Translations under genes and position numbers: made by a program
Shown here: positions 45,502-57,414 of the stretch, piece after piece
Numbering within the stretch: the stretch's first letter is position 1
How the letters are laid out: each line of letters starts with the position of its first letter
NCBI RefSeq assembly: GCF_902712995.1
Contig: NZ_CACTIB010000008.1
Coordinates: 124,001-188,000, forward strand
Origin: Candidatus Mycoplasma haematohominis
GTDB taxonomy: Bacteria; Bacillota_I; Bacilli_A; Mycoplasmatales; Mycoplasmoidaceae
Direction: 5' to 3'
Length of the DNA stretch: 64,000 nucleotides
The notes under the pieces: model-generated
What the model saw: only the letters and a program-made list of their open reading frames with translations
What the model was told of the DNA's origin: nothing
The model's database searches: none

Positions 45502-45922
45502 AGTCAATAGGAGTATAGATCTGTATATATTTCATGGTCTTGAAGATGTAATCTTTAGTTTTTTTGAAGGAGAGAAGTTATTGAAGTGAAAAAATGTGAA
45601 TAAGAAACAAATAGGAGAAAAATGGGTAGAGAGTTTTGAAATTTGTATGAAGAAATTGGGTATTGGCCTTGAAGATATAGAAGCGATTTACCTAAATAGT
45701 TCCTTTTCTACTTGGAATGCTTCGAGGTTGATAACTATATTTGTTAAGACTTTGACAACCTATAGAAATATAAATTTTTACATAAGAGAAGAGTCACAAG
45801 ATAAGCTAGACCCAAATGTCGCTTTAAAATCTTTTTATAAAGATAAGAAAAACTTTAAGTCTGTACAAGAACCAGAAAGTATCGTACCTCTTTATAAAAA
45901 GTGTCCAAATATAAATATTTAA
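45494..45922 (+). CDS. tsaB: Degenerate TsaB-like protein
   Basis: 142 residues; TsaB is usually about 200-230. The region KKLGIGLEDIEAIYLNSSFS, followed by TWNASRLITIFVKTL, sits where TsaB has LSDLDAIAVGxGPGSFTGLRIGLATAKGLA, with the Gly-rich loop lost. The N-terminus (SIDLYIFHGLEDVIFSFFEG) matches the first ASKHA strand pair. The C-terminal half is missing. TsaB is a scaffold for TsaD in making t6A tRNA, so loss of catalytic motifs is tolerable. This is a structural-order likeness only. It is coupled by overlap with genes on both sides. Confidence 0.4.
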
Positions 45923-46725
45923 TTGTTACAGATTTAGACGGCACTTTGCTTAACAGCAAAGGGGAGCTTAGTCCTCTAACAGTGGATTATGTTCGTAAGT
46001 TGAACAAAAGAGATGATGTGTTTTTTTCTTTCTCTACTGGAAGGTGTTGAAGAGATTCTGAGAAGATATACAGGGAACTTGAGCTTAAAGGATTTGTTTC
46101 TTGTTGTAACGGAGCTTTGCTATATGATCCTGTTAATGATATTTCCGTTTATTCTTATTTGTCCGAATTAGTTTGAGAAGGTGTTTTATCTAATGATGAT
46201 TTTTTTAGAGATTTCTTAAAAGGGGATGTTCTTTCTGATAAAGAAAATATAAGTTTTGATGCTTCGACTGATAGAGTTGATCTTATAAGGAGATTGAAGG
46301 AGTCAAACGGCAATGTTTATGGCATTAAAACTTATTTTCGACAATTAGGAACTTCAGAAGATCAAGATAATGTCGATAAGAGATTGATGTTTTTAAAGTC
46401 TTTTGAATTACCACCTTATGTAACAATTTATTATTATGCTCATAATAAAACCATAAATATTGAAATACAGGCAGATTATGTAAGTAAAGAAAAAGCAGTG
46501 GAGTTTTTAAGTAATTACTATGGAGTAAATTTCAGAAATGTTCTTACCTATGGAGATCAAATTAACGATTTACCAGTAGCAGCAGGAAAATCTTTTTGTA
46601 CATCTGTAAAAAATGCTATAGATTTAATGAAGTTTAAGTCAGATAAAGTATCTGAGTTTACTAACGACGAGGATGTGGTTGTCAGAGAGATAGATTTATT
46701 CTTGAAAAAGGCGGGAGTTTTATAG
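45901..46725 (+). CDS. Cof-type HAD family phosphatase
   Basis: 274 residues from a GTG at 45901, overlapping the TsaB-like gene by 22 bases. Motif I is VTDLDGTLLNSKGELS (nucleophile Asp near residue 10), motif II FSTGRCW, and motif IV TYGDQINDLPVAA near 220. The insertion between II and IV is a C2b cap. Such enzymes dephosphorylate sugar phosphates or related small molecules; the substrate cannot be told. Confidence 0.9.
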
Positions 46726-46731
46726 TTATTT

Positions 46732-47997
46732 ATGTTGTCGGGAAAAATTGAAGAGCACAATAAACGTGCGATGAATCAGCGAGATAAAGATAGGAATCAT
46801 TTTTTAAAGCATTTTCAGAATTTAGTTCTTCAATTTGATCACATTATTGTTTTCCACCACAATAATCCTGATGGAGATTGTTTAGGAAGTTCTTTTGGTT
46901 TGCAGGGTATCATTCATGCAAACTATCCGAATAAGAGAGTTTATGTTGTTGGTTCTAACCCTAATCAGCTTTATTCTTGGATGACCATGAAATTTGATAA
47001 TTTGATTAATTATGATTTTGATTTTTCAAATGCTATGGCCATCATATTGGATGTAGGCCAAAGCAGCAGAATTGATTGTTTTAATAAGTTTTTCAGAAAT
47101 AGTAGAGTTTCTTTTGGTGCGGTTGTGAAGATAGATCATCATGATTCTGTTTCAGATTTCCACGTTGATTTGTGTTGAGATGATCCTACTTACGCTTCTA
47201 CTTGTTGTCAGATAGTTCAATTGTCCGAATTTTATGGTTGGAAAATGCCTCCTAAAGCTGCTACTTTCTTGTATATGGGTATTTGTTCAGATAGTCTTAG
47301 ATTTTCTATTGATAGTGTAGTCCCTAGAACTCTTATATTAGCTGCTAAAACTTGAAGAAATGGAGCTAATTATGTTGACATTCATAGAAGGTTAAAGAGT
47401 AGATCTTGAGAACAAATTCAATTATCTAATTATTTGATAAGTAAGGCTATTAAGACAGAAGATGTGATTTATGGAATTGTTACATTGCAGGATATGCAGA
47501 AATTCAAAACTACTCATGTTAAATCTATGGTCAATGTTTATGAACATATTGATGATTGTTGAATTTGAATGTTGATGGTTGAGCAACCAAATGACATTTT
47601 CGAGGTAAGTATTAGGTCTCTTAATGCTAGTGCTAAAGATTTAGCTACTAAGTATGGCGGAGGAGGCCATGAAAATGCAGCTGGATGTAGGATTACATTG
47701 GATCAGATACAAGATTTAGTAAGTGATGCTGAATATATGGTTAAGACCGTTAAAGCTGAGTTGTATTATGAAAGTAATTTGAATAGGGAGGATAAGGATC
47801 CTGAAGAGGCTGAGAGAGTTAAACAGGTTGTGGCAAGAAAGAATCCTGAGGTTGTTAGAGATGCGAAAAATTTACTTAAAGATATTAAGAAGGAAAGAGA
47901 GGCAGGAGTTTATGATGTAGAACAGAATCCAGATAAAGATCTTGAACTAGGAATAGGCGAGAGGTTTGTTTCAAAAAAAGAAGTTGCAAAAGAATAA
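46732..47997 (+). CDS. DHH/DHHA1 phosphoesterase (NrnA/MgpA-like)
   Basis: 421 residues. VFHHNNPDGDCLGSSFGLQG (about 43-62), AIILDVGQ, IDHHDS and FLYMGICSDSLRF are the DHH motifs with metal ligands. GGGGHENAAGCRI is the DHHA1 signature. NrnA-type enzymes degrade short RNAs and dephosphorylate pAp; either role is possible here. A Lys/Glu-rich tail of about 80 residues follows DHHA1 and is unusual. It overlaps the glpK start by 14 bases. Confidence 0.9.
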
Positions 47998-49408
47998 CCA
48001 AAATTTCTACTTTCTATCTGTAGATTCGAGTTCTTCTTCGTGCAAAGTTTGTTTAATTAATTCTAGAACTGGAGAGATTGATTTTCTTTTTACTGAATCT
48101 ATAAATACTTATTTTCCTAAACCTGGCTGAGTCGAACATGATGGAGATGAGATTTATGAAAAATTATTGTTATTACTTCAGAAAGCTGTATCTATAGTAT
48201 CTAGGGAGAGAATTATAGGAATAGGAATTACTAATCAGAGAGAGAGCGTAATAGCTTGAGACAAGAACACTCTTAAGCCAGTTTGTGCAGTTATCTCTTG
48301 ACAGGATTCTAGAAATGAAGATTTTTTGCATCGGTGAAGAGATAAAGAGGAGTTTATTAAATCTAAAACTGGGTTGTATCTAAATTCATATTTTTCTGCT
48401 TCGAAAATAGATTGAATAATTAAGAACATAGATTTTTCTTGAGAGGATATTAGATTTGGAACGGTTGATACTTGATTGATTGCCAATTTAACTGGAGGAG
48501 CAGAATTTGTTACCGATGTTACTAATGCCTCAAGAACTATGTGTATGAATTTAGAGAAAGAAATTTGAGATTTGGATTTATTAGAGATGTTTGGAATACC
48601 TCTTTATACTTTGCCAACAATTAAGCCTTCTGGAAGTTATTTTGGATCTTGAAGAAAGATTCCAATATTGGGAGTAATTGGGGATCAACAGGCTGCTCTT
48701 TTGAGCTTAGGTTCAAAGCCTGGAATTATTAAGTGTACATATGGAACTGGCTTATTTGTTCTTATAAATTCAGGAAATAAGAGAGTTTATGTCGATAACG
48801 CTTTAACTACTATAGGTTGAAAGATGGAGGGAGAAAAAACTGTTTATGCCTTAGAAAATGGTTCTTTTGTTTGCGGAAATATATTGACCAAATTGAAGAA
48901 CGGTGGATTTATAGATAACTATTTAATTGAAGACAATACCATTGTGGATTGTATTTATATTGAGCCTATAGATGATAGGTTGTTTATTTTTGATAAGAAG
49001 AAATGAAAAAAATTGTCGGATGGAATAGATTTGAGTAAAGATAGAGGGGAGATAGTTTTTAAAGCTTATTTAAATGGTTTGGCTTGTTTGACTAAAGAAA
49101 TGTTGAAGTGTTTTCAAGTTTTGGATTTTGATTTGAATGAGATATATGTGAATGGTTTAATTTCTACTTCTGATTATTTGAGAAAAGTTCAGTCTTTGAT
49201 TTTGAATAAGCAGATAATTGCTTCTAAAGATGCTTTGGATAGCGCCTTAGGTGTTGCATATTTAGTTGGCTTATATAGCGGGATTATTACATGGGATCAA
49301 ATACATGATTGGAATTCATTAGATGTCAAAACTGATTATCCTATTGATGATTTTTCTGCAACAAAAACTCTTGAAATGAAGTGAGAAAAATACAAATCTT
49401 CTTTATAA
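47984..49408 (+). CDS. glpK: Glycerol kinase homolog with altered nucleotide-binding motifs
   Basis: 474 residues from a TTG inside the DHH gene. GlpK features: [55 protein letters not shown] and [16 protein letters not shown], then CTYGTGLFV; the glycerol-binding Arg-Glu, Trp, Tyr and Asp are kept. However, the N-terminal phosphate loop reads [10 protein letters not shown] instead of DQGTTSSR, and the adenosine motif VDGGASAN reads VNGLISTS. It may phosphorylate glycerol for lipid synthesis, or be impaired. It is followed by tuf after 21 bases. Confidence 0.85.
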
Positions 49409-49429
49409 TTATTTACAGATATTAATTAG

Positions 49430-50607
49430 ATGTCAAAAGAAAAATTCGATCGTTCAAAAGATCATATTAATGTTGGTACAATAGGCCACATTGACCATGG
49501 TAAAACAACTTTAACAGCTGCAATTTGTACAGTTTCTGCTAAGCTAGGTTTAGCTGAGGCTAGAGACTATGCTTCTATTGATAGAGCGCCTGAAGAGAGA
49601 GCAAGGGGAATTACTATTAACACTTCTCACGTTGAATACGAAACAAAAACTAGACACTATGCACACGTTGACTGTCCCGGTCACTCTGACTACATCAAAA
49701 ACATGATTACTGGTGCTGCTCAAATAGATGCAGCTATTTTAGTTGTTTCAGCAACAGATGGTACCATGCCACAAACAAGAGAACATATTCTTCTTGCTAG
49801 ACAAGTGGGTGTTGAGAGAATGGTAGTTTTTTTAAATAAATGTGACATGGTTGAAGATGTTGAAATGCAGGAGTTGGTTGAAATGGAGATTAGAGATTTA
49901 CTTACTTCATATGGTTATGATGGGGCTAATACTCCTGTTATTAAGGGTTCAGCCCTTAAGGCTCTTGAAGGAGATCCTAAGTATGAAGAATCTATAAAAG
50001 AACTTCTTAACTGTCTGGATGAGTATGTTCCTTTACCTGTTAGGGAAGTTGATAAGCCTTTCCTTCTTTCAATTGAAGATGTTTTAACTATTACAGGTAG
50101 AGGTACTGTTGTTACTGGTAGATGTGAAAGAGGTACTCTTAAAGTTAACGATGAAGTTGAAATTGTTGGTTTGAAGCCTACAACTAAAGCGGTTGTTACT
50201 GGTATTGAGATGTTTAGAAAACCACTTGATGAAGTATTAGCTGGTGATAATGCTGGTATTCTTCTTAGGGGTGTTGCAAAAGAAGAAGTTTCAAGGGGAC
50301 AAGTTTTAGCTAAACCAAAAAGTATCACACCTCATAAGAAATTTACAGCTCAGATATATGCTCTTAAGAAAGAAGAGGGTGGAAGACATACAGCTTTCAC
50401 TAAGGGTTATAAACCTCAGTTCTATTTCAGAACAACTGACGTAACAGGAACTATTGATTTACCTGAAGGTGTTGAAATGGTTATGCCTGGTGATAATTCA
50501 AATATTGTTGTTGAGTTGATTAACGTAGTTGCTATTGAAAAAGGTTCTAAGTTTTCAATTAGAGAGGGTGGAAAAACTATCGGTGCGGGGACGGTTGTCG
50601 ATATTAT

Positions 50608-50614
<7 letters not shown>
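49430..50614 (+). CDS. tuf: Elongation factor Tu
   Basis: 394 residues, full length. GTP-binding motifs are [14 protein letters not shown] (residues 18-31), [25 protein letters not shown] and SALKALEG. All three domains are present, ending [10 protein letters not shown]. It contains no TGA codons and has noticeably more balanced codon use than neighbours, consistent with high expression. It brings aminoacyl-tRNA to the ribosome; its exchange factor tsf is at 62.3 kb. Confidence 0.99.
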
Positions 50615-51913
<1,299 letters not shown>

Positions 51914-52729
51914 GTGAGTGTTAAGTTAGAGTGTCCTTTTCATATAAAGACAGCTCTATCTGATATTAAAAAACTCAAATCACATGTTGATTTGTTAATA
52001 GCAGTTTCTGATGCTAGGTCTTTGCAAGCTACTAGCGTTTATTCATCTTTGTTAAAGGATTTTTCTAATTCAGGAATAAAAATACTACATTTAATTAGTA
52101 AGTTTGATTTAGGAGATCCTAAAGAATTAAAGGAGTTAGAAAAAATATCTTTTAATTTCAAAGATCCAAAGAGTAGGATACCTATTCTTAAATTGATAAA
52201 ACAATCTTTGCAGGAGAAAATATCTAGATATAAAGATTACAAACCTCATTTTCAGGTATTGATAGTTGGAGTTCCAAATACTGGTAAATCTACATTGATT
52301 AATTTGTTGAAAGGAAAGAAAGTTGCTCTAGTAGAAAATATTCCTGGAAAAACAAGACATATATCTAAGTTCCCTATAGGGAACAACATATGGGTTTATG
52401 ATAGTCCAGGAATTTTTATTCATAAAAAATTAGAACAAAATCTTGCAGATAAATTATTTTTGGTTAATGCTATTCCTGCAAACGTAAGAGATTATTCTGA
52501 ATTAATGAAAAAAGCTTATTCTTATCTTTTGGATCAATATTTATTAGAGATAAAAAAGATTCTAGATATTTCGGAAGCGCCTGAAGAATATGAGTTATTT
52601 TTAGAGAAATTGGCGGACAAATATAACTACAAAATTTCTGGAGGAAAATTGGATTTAGAGCGGGCAGAGAAAAAGTTTTTGGCTATATTAAGAGAAGGGA
52701 AATTTAGATTATCTTGAGATAAAGAGTAG
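51914..52729 (+). CDS. rbgA: Ribosome biogenesis GTPase RbgA (YlqF)
   Basis: 271 residues, GTG start immediately after the purA stop. Circularly permuted GTPase: G4-like (SKFDL) and G5 come first, then G1 GVPNTGKSTLINLLK (near 118), G2 IPGKTRHIS and G3 DSPGIF. A C-terminal helical domain (residues about 195-271) binds the ribosome. It is required for late 50S assembly. It is followed after three bases by a small unknown membrane protein. Confidence 0.95.
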
Positions 52730-52732
52730 AAC

Positions 52733-53326
52733 ATGAATAATTTTTATAAGCCTATTTATGCAACTATTAAACAGACCTGCAAATATTATTTGAGAAATCA
52801 TTTCAAAACTAAATACGACTGTCTATCTAAATATGAAGATCAGATAGTTATTCTTGCTGTTTTCTTATTTATTATTTCTACTTTTATTTTTAAGACTAAG
52901 AAAGAAAAAGACTTTGATTTCGATTGGAAATCTTATTTTTATTTTTATAAACCGGGAGGAACACTAGTTCCTTTTATAGTTTGCTCTATTAGATATTTGT
53001 TAGATATTTATTCAGATATGGAGAACAAAGATAAGATAATTGCAAATATACCTGATTTAAAAAGTAACTTTATTGATCAATATGAGTTTAGTTTTTTGTC
53101 TAAATTTAAAAACATAGATCGTCACGTAGATTTAAGTAAATATCCACATTTGTTGGAATTAGTTTTGAAAATACATAACATACACCAGTATGAGATTAGA
53201 AATGATAAATCTAAAGTATTGGATCTTGTGAATTACACCACTCAATGTAAGCAGATTGTGTTTGAAATTTTCAAATACAAAGCTGAATACATAATGTTTT
53301 CATTTTTTATTAATTTGAGTAGATAG
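52733..53326 (+). CDS. Unknown protein with one or two membrane segments
   Basis: 197 residues between rbgA and mnmE with 3-base and zero spacers, so in the same transcript. A hydrophobic stretch, IVILAVFLFIISTFIF (about 38-53), is a likely membrane helix, and GTLVPFIVCSIRYLL (about 76-90) may be a second. The rest is helical, rich in Lys, Asp, Tyr and Ile. No family is recognised. Confidence 0.7.
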   Translation: MNNFYKPIYATIKQTCKYYLRNHFKTKYDCLSKYEDQIVILAVFLFIISTFIFKTKKEKDFDFDWKSYFYFYKPGGTLVPFIVCSIRYLLDIYSDMENKDKIIANIPDLKSNFIDQYEFSFLSKFKNIDRHVDLSKYPHLLELVLKIHNIHQYEIRNDKSKVLDLVNYTTQCKQIVFEIFKYKAEYIMFSFFINLSR

Positions 53327-54625
53327 ATGTCCACTATTGTGGCATTAGCAACTCCAGCCGGAATAGGAGCGTTGCATGTTATCCGTTTGTCTGGAGCTGA
53401 ATCTTTTTCAATAATTAATTCAATTACAACCAGTAAGATCGAAAAAACAGAAGATAGATTACAGATTACTTTTATTAAATCTAGGAATGGAAAACTAATA
53501 GATCAAGTGGTTATTAGTAAATATTATGCTCCGCATTCATACACGGGAGAAGATTGTATAGAGATAAGTTGTCATGGAAACATATTGATTTCTAAGTTGA
53601 TTATTGATGAATTAATTAAAGCAGGAGCTGTTCATGCTCAGAGAGGAGAGTTTACTAAGAGAGCTTTTTTAAATAACAAGATAGATTTAAATCAGGCTTT
53701 GAATATAGAAGCTTTATTCCAAGCTAAGACTGAATTAGATATTTATTCTTCAGTCGCAGAGATTAAAGGCGCAAATTCTAAATTGATAAGAAAATATTTA
53801 GACAATTTGTTTTCTATTATTGGAGAGTGTGAATTGAATGTTGATTATCCGAGAGAAATAGAGAAAGAAGATACAGAATTTTTATTTTCTATAAGGGATA
53901 GAGTTCGAAATTTATTGTTTGAATTAGAGGATTTGTTGGATAAGTCTAAAAAACAGAAGTTGTCAAATTATAGAGTAGTTTTTATAGGTAAACCGAATGC
54001 CGGAAAGTCATCATTAGTTAATTATTTAATAGAGAAACCAAAGATTATTGTTTCGGATCAAGCAGGAACTACTAGAGATGCAATAGAGGTAGATTTTTAT
54101 TTTGAGGGATATTTGTTGACTTTGGTGGATACTGCTGGAATAAATTCAGAAGAGGATTTTCAAAAATATGAAGAGGCAAATAAGAGTAAGTATGAAATAG
54201 GAACTTCTGATTTAATAGTTCATTTAGTTTCTTCTGAAGAAAAAAATATTGATGATAATTTTTGATCTAAACAAATTGGAAATAGACCTTGTATAAGGGT
54301 AATTACTAAATCAGATTTAAGCGATAAAAGATTGGAGAATTCTATTTCTATAAAGAATGGAGATATTAATTTTTTCTTAAATCAATTAAGAGAGCATTTG
54401 AGATCTGGTTATAGTATTGTAGGTATTAAGTCTCAGGAAAATATTAACTATTTGAACAACGCTTGTATATCTTTAAGAGAGTCATTAAGTTCTTTATTGC
54501 CTTTGGATTTATTTTTAGAGTATATAAATAATGCATATAGTGATTTAGGCGCAATAATTGGCGTTAATGTAAGTAGTTTTGACAAGATAAATAAATTGTT
54601 TGATAATTTTTGTGTTGGGAAGTAA
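53327..54625 (+). CDS. mnmE: tRNA modification GTPase MnmE
   Basis: 432 residues. STIVALATPAGIGALHVIRL starts the formyl-THF-binding domain. The G domain inserted in the helical domain has FIGKPNAGKSSLVNYLIEK (near 220), GTTRDAIEVDF and VDTAGI. The C-terminal FDNFCVGK carries the functional Cys motif (FCIGK in most). With MnmG it modifies U34 of tRNAs; MnmA in this window thiolates the same base. Confidence 0.97.
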
Positions 54626-54630
54626 AAGTT

Positions 54631-55599
54631 GTGAAATTTTTTGAGAAAAGTTTAGATATGCATCTTTTTAGGGCTCTACTTAAATCTCGTTTGGTTTGGA
54701 TTGGTGCAGGAAGTAGCGCATCTTTGGGAGCATATTCTTTGGTTTCTCATACGAATGTTTTTCATAATTTGTCTTCTGTTTTAAATACAACAGTTGTTTA
54801 TCCTGTGAAGAATTTTGTGTTTAAGCCAGTGGAGATAGCTGTTAAACATACGATGATTTCTGAATATGAGATTTCCGAAAAAGTAAAAAATTTAAATTTT
54901 TCTATTAAAGCAGATGAATCAGTTGAGACCGAAAAAGATTTATTTGTAGTTATTTATCAAGGAGGAAAACAATTGATTTTGACTATTAAAGAATGATTTT
55001 CAGAATTTTCTAAATTTATTAGTGAAAAGTTGGTTCCTTATTTGCAGAGCAAGCCATCTGGCGAGATAGTTGAAGATTTTGAGAGTTATTTAGAACCTGC
55101 TAGACATTTATTTTCCAGACCTAATACTGATAGATTACAAAGCAATAAAACTAGATGAGAACAATATAAGAAAGCTTTAAAAACTCCTGAGTTTTGATCT
55201 TCTTTACCTAGGATGAATAAGTTTTTTTTAGATTTTAAGGATGAGTTGAAACAATTAAGTGAAGCAGAAATAGCTGAGGTAGTTGATATTTATTTGGATA
55301 ATCCTGTTGAAATGAATGAAAAAGTTAGTTTGATGATGGAAGCTCTGAAAGATGATCCTCAAGCAAAAGCAAAATTTACTCCTAAATTGATGATGGATTT
55401 TGTTAGAAGCGAAAATATTGATGAACTTAAAGCGTCATTAGCTGCTGATAAGGTTTCTAGAGGATTGACTGCTGTTTTTGATTTTTTAGGAGTTTCTAAA
55501 GAAACAAGTAAGCATCCAGATAAAAAGGGAATTGATACTAAAAAAATGGCTGAAGAAATAAATAATCTATTTACAAGTATTGCCTCCTTTTTTGCTTAA
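54631..55599 (+). CDS. Unknown protein with N-terminal membrane anchor
   Basis: 322 residues from the GTG at 54631, five bases after mnmE. Residues about 22-40 (VWIGAGSSASLGAYSLVS) form a moderately hydrophobic segment; the remainder is hydrophilic and helical, with many Lys, Glu, Ser. An earlier TTG (54610) would overlap mnmE. It is not in any family I recognise. The end overlaps the tatD start by one base. Synteny with mnmE and tatD is the only hint; it may be a hemoplasma-specific cell-envelope protein. Confidence 0.7.
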
Positions 55600-56351
55600 T
55601 GAGTAGTCCTAGATTTTTTGACGCTCATGCTCACTTAAATTTGAATAAGTCCAGAACATGAGAGAAAGATAGTGATTGGATATTTAACAATGTTTCTACA
55701 ACTTTTGAGGATTTTCAAGTAGCGCTTAGGCAATCCCTTAAACATGAGAATGTTTATGTTACAGCTGGTGTACATCCTTTAGAAATAAATGAGCACGATT
55801 TAGAGAGTACTATTCAGGCATTAGATAAAGAAATAGGAACGCATAGAAAAAGAATTATTGCTGTGGGAGAAATAGGTTTTGATTTTTATAGAGCTGATCA
55901 AAAGGAAGTTGAAAATAAGCAGAGGAGATGATTTTATGCTCAATGCGGATTAGCCAAGAAATATGATTTACCTTTGGTTATACATGTAAGAAAAGCGCAT
56001 GATACTTTATTAGATTTGTTGGAAGGAATGGTTGATTTATATGGAGTTATTCATTGTTTTGAGGGGACAGAAGAGTATGCTTTAAGGTATTTAAGTTTGC
56101 CAAAAAAATGAATGTTGTCTGTTTCTCCTATTGTTTTTAGGCCAGGAAATGAATTTAGAACTTTTATTAGAAAAATTGATATAAACAGATTATTGGTTGA
56201 AACAGATTCGCCTTTTTTAACTGAAGATCATACTAAAGTAAAAGAGTTAATTGCTTTTGTTGCGAAAGAAAAAGAAATTGATTTCGAAGAGTGTAAAAGA
56301 ATACTGTGAGAGAACTTTTGTAGTTTTTTTAAATTAAGCTTTAATAAGTAG
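55599..56351 (+). CDS. tatD: TatD family hydrolase (DNase-like)
   Basis: 250 residues. Metal ligands are found in FFDAHAHLN, AVGEIGFDFYRA, LVIHVRKAHD, VIHCFEGTEE and LLVETDSPFL, in the order of the TatD amidohydrolase family. These enzymes have 3'-5' exonuclease activity on DNA. The start ATG overlaps the previous stop. Confidence 0.93.
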
Positions 56352-56630
56352 ATGGCAGAAAAAAAAGAAAATCAATTGTGATTAAGGGTGGCAACTATAC
56401 AAGGAATTGTCTATGAAGATTATGTTAAGTTTGTTCAGGTAAAGAAACATAATGGTTTAATGATTATTAATAGAAACTACTCTTCTGTTATGGAACAATT
56501 GGCTGATGGAGAGATAGTTGTTCATGAAAAGTCAAATAAGGTAGTTATTGATGTTAAAGATAGTTGTCTTTCTGTGAATGATAATAGATGCAATATATAC
56601 GGTACAGAAGCAAAAATTGTTGGTAAATAA
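56352..56630 (+). CDS. atpC: F1 ATP synthase epsilon-like subunit, beta-domain only
   Basis: 92 residues. LRVATIQGIVYEDYVKFVQV, then NGLMIINRNYSSVMEQLADG and DSCLSVNDNRCNIYG, have the order of the ten-stranded beta domain of the epsilon subunit (in most: VTPEG..., GExGILPxHAP, GGFLEV...N.VTIL). The C-terminal helical hairpin, residues ~95-135 in most bacteria, is missing. The rest of the atp operon is not here. ATG follows the tatD stop by zero bases. Assignment rests on pattern only. Confidence 0.5.
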
Positions 56631-57414
56631 GTCTCGTTTTTTATTTAATAAAGTTGTTCCTGAAGAGAATATTAGTTCGATAGAAAGAATATTTCAGGGA
56701 TATTCGAACTATGTTTTTAAGGTTTTTACTGATAAAGGCAATTACTATAAAGTCAGAATAGGAAATCATAATGAATTAATTGATAGAGTAAATGAGCAAA
56801 ATATTTTTAAGAATTTAAATTTAGAAGCTATTTATTATGAAATAGAAACTGGAAATGGAGTTTGGCATTGGATAGACGGAAGGAGTTTGCGTTTTGAAGA
56901 AGTGAATGAAGAAATAATTGGAAAATTGGTTTCTTTAATTGAAGATATTCATTCGAAAGGCACAGTAGGAGTTTTGCAGCATGATGATTTAGAGTTTTTG
57001 AATGAAGATAAGCTAGATTTTCAGAATGTGGTTTTGTATAGAAGGTTGGTTAATAAATATAAAAAAGAAATTAGGGTTTTGTCGCATAATGATGTTTCTT
57101 TGTCTAATTTAATATATGAACCTAAAACTGGAGAATTGACTCTTATAGATTATGAATGGGGTAGGGTTAATCATCCTTATTGGGATTATGGTAATTTTGT
57201 GAAAGAGTCAAATTTATCTAAAGAATTAATGATTTTGTTGGCGCAGGAAGCCAACTTATCTCTTTATAAGTTGTATGAGTTTGCGATTATTGCTACTCTT
57301 TATTCTTTTCAATTAAGTTTTGTATTTAAAGAACAAACTATAGGTTTGCAAGAATATAGAAATAGGTTGAGTAATCAGTTGTTGAGATATAAAGAATGTC
57401 TTTGAAGCAAGTAG
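56617..57414 (+). CDS. licA: Choline kinase / LicA-like aminoglycoside phosphotransferase family
   Basis: 265 residues from TTG 56617 (ATG 56578 would overlap the epsilon-like gene by 53 bases). [12 protein letters not shown] with KVRIG is the nucleotide-binding lobe. The catalytic loop [16 protein letters not shown] (HND...N) and [19 protein letters not shown] (the D-x-E-W metal motif) are those of choline/ethanolamine kinases. Mollicutes use such kinases for lipid head groups. It overlaps der by 19 bases. Confidence 0.82.

Noticed and set aside
49915..50328. 137-codon leftward ORF inside tuf
   Set aside because: Antisense shadow of a highly conserved gene; composition unlike real proteins of this genome
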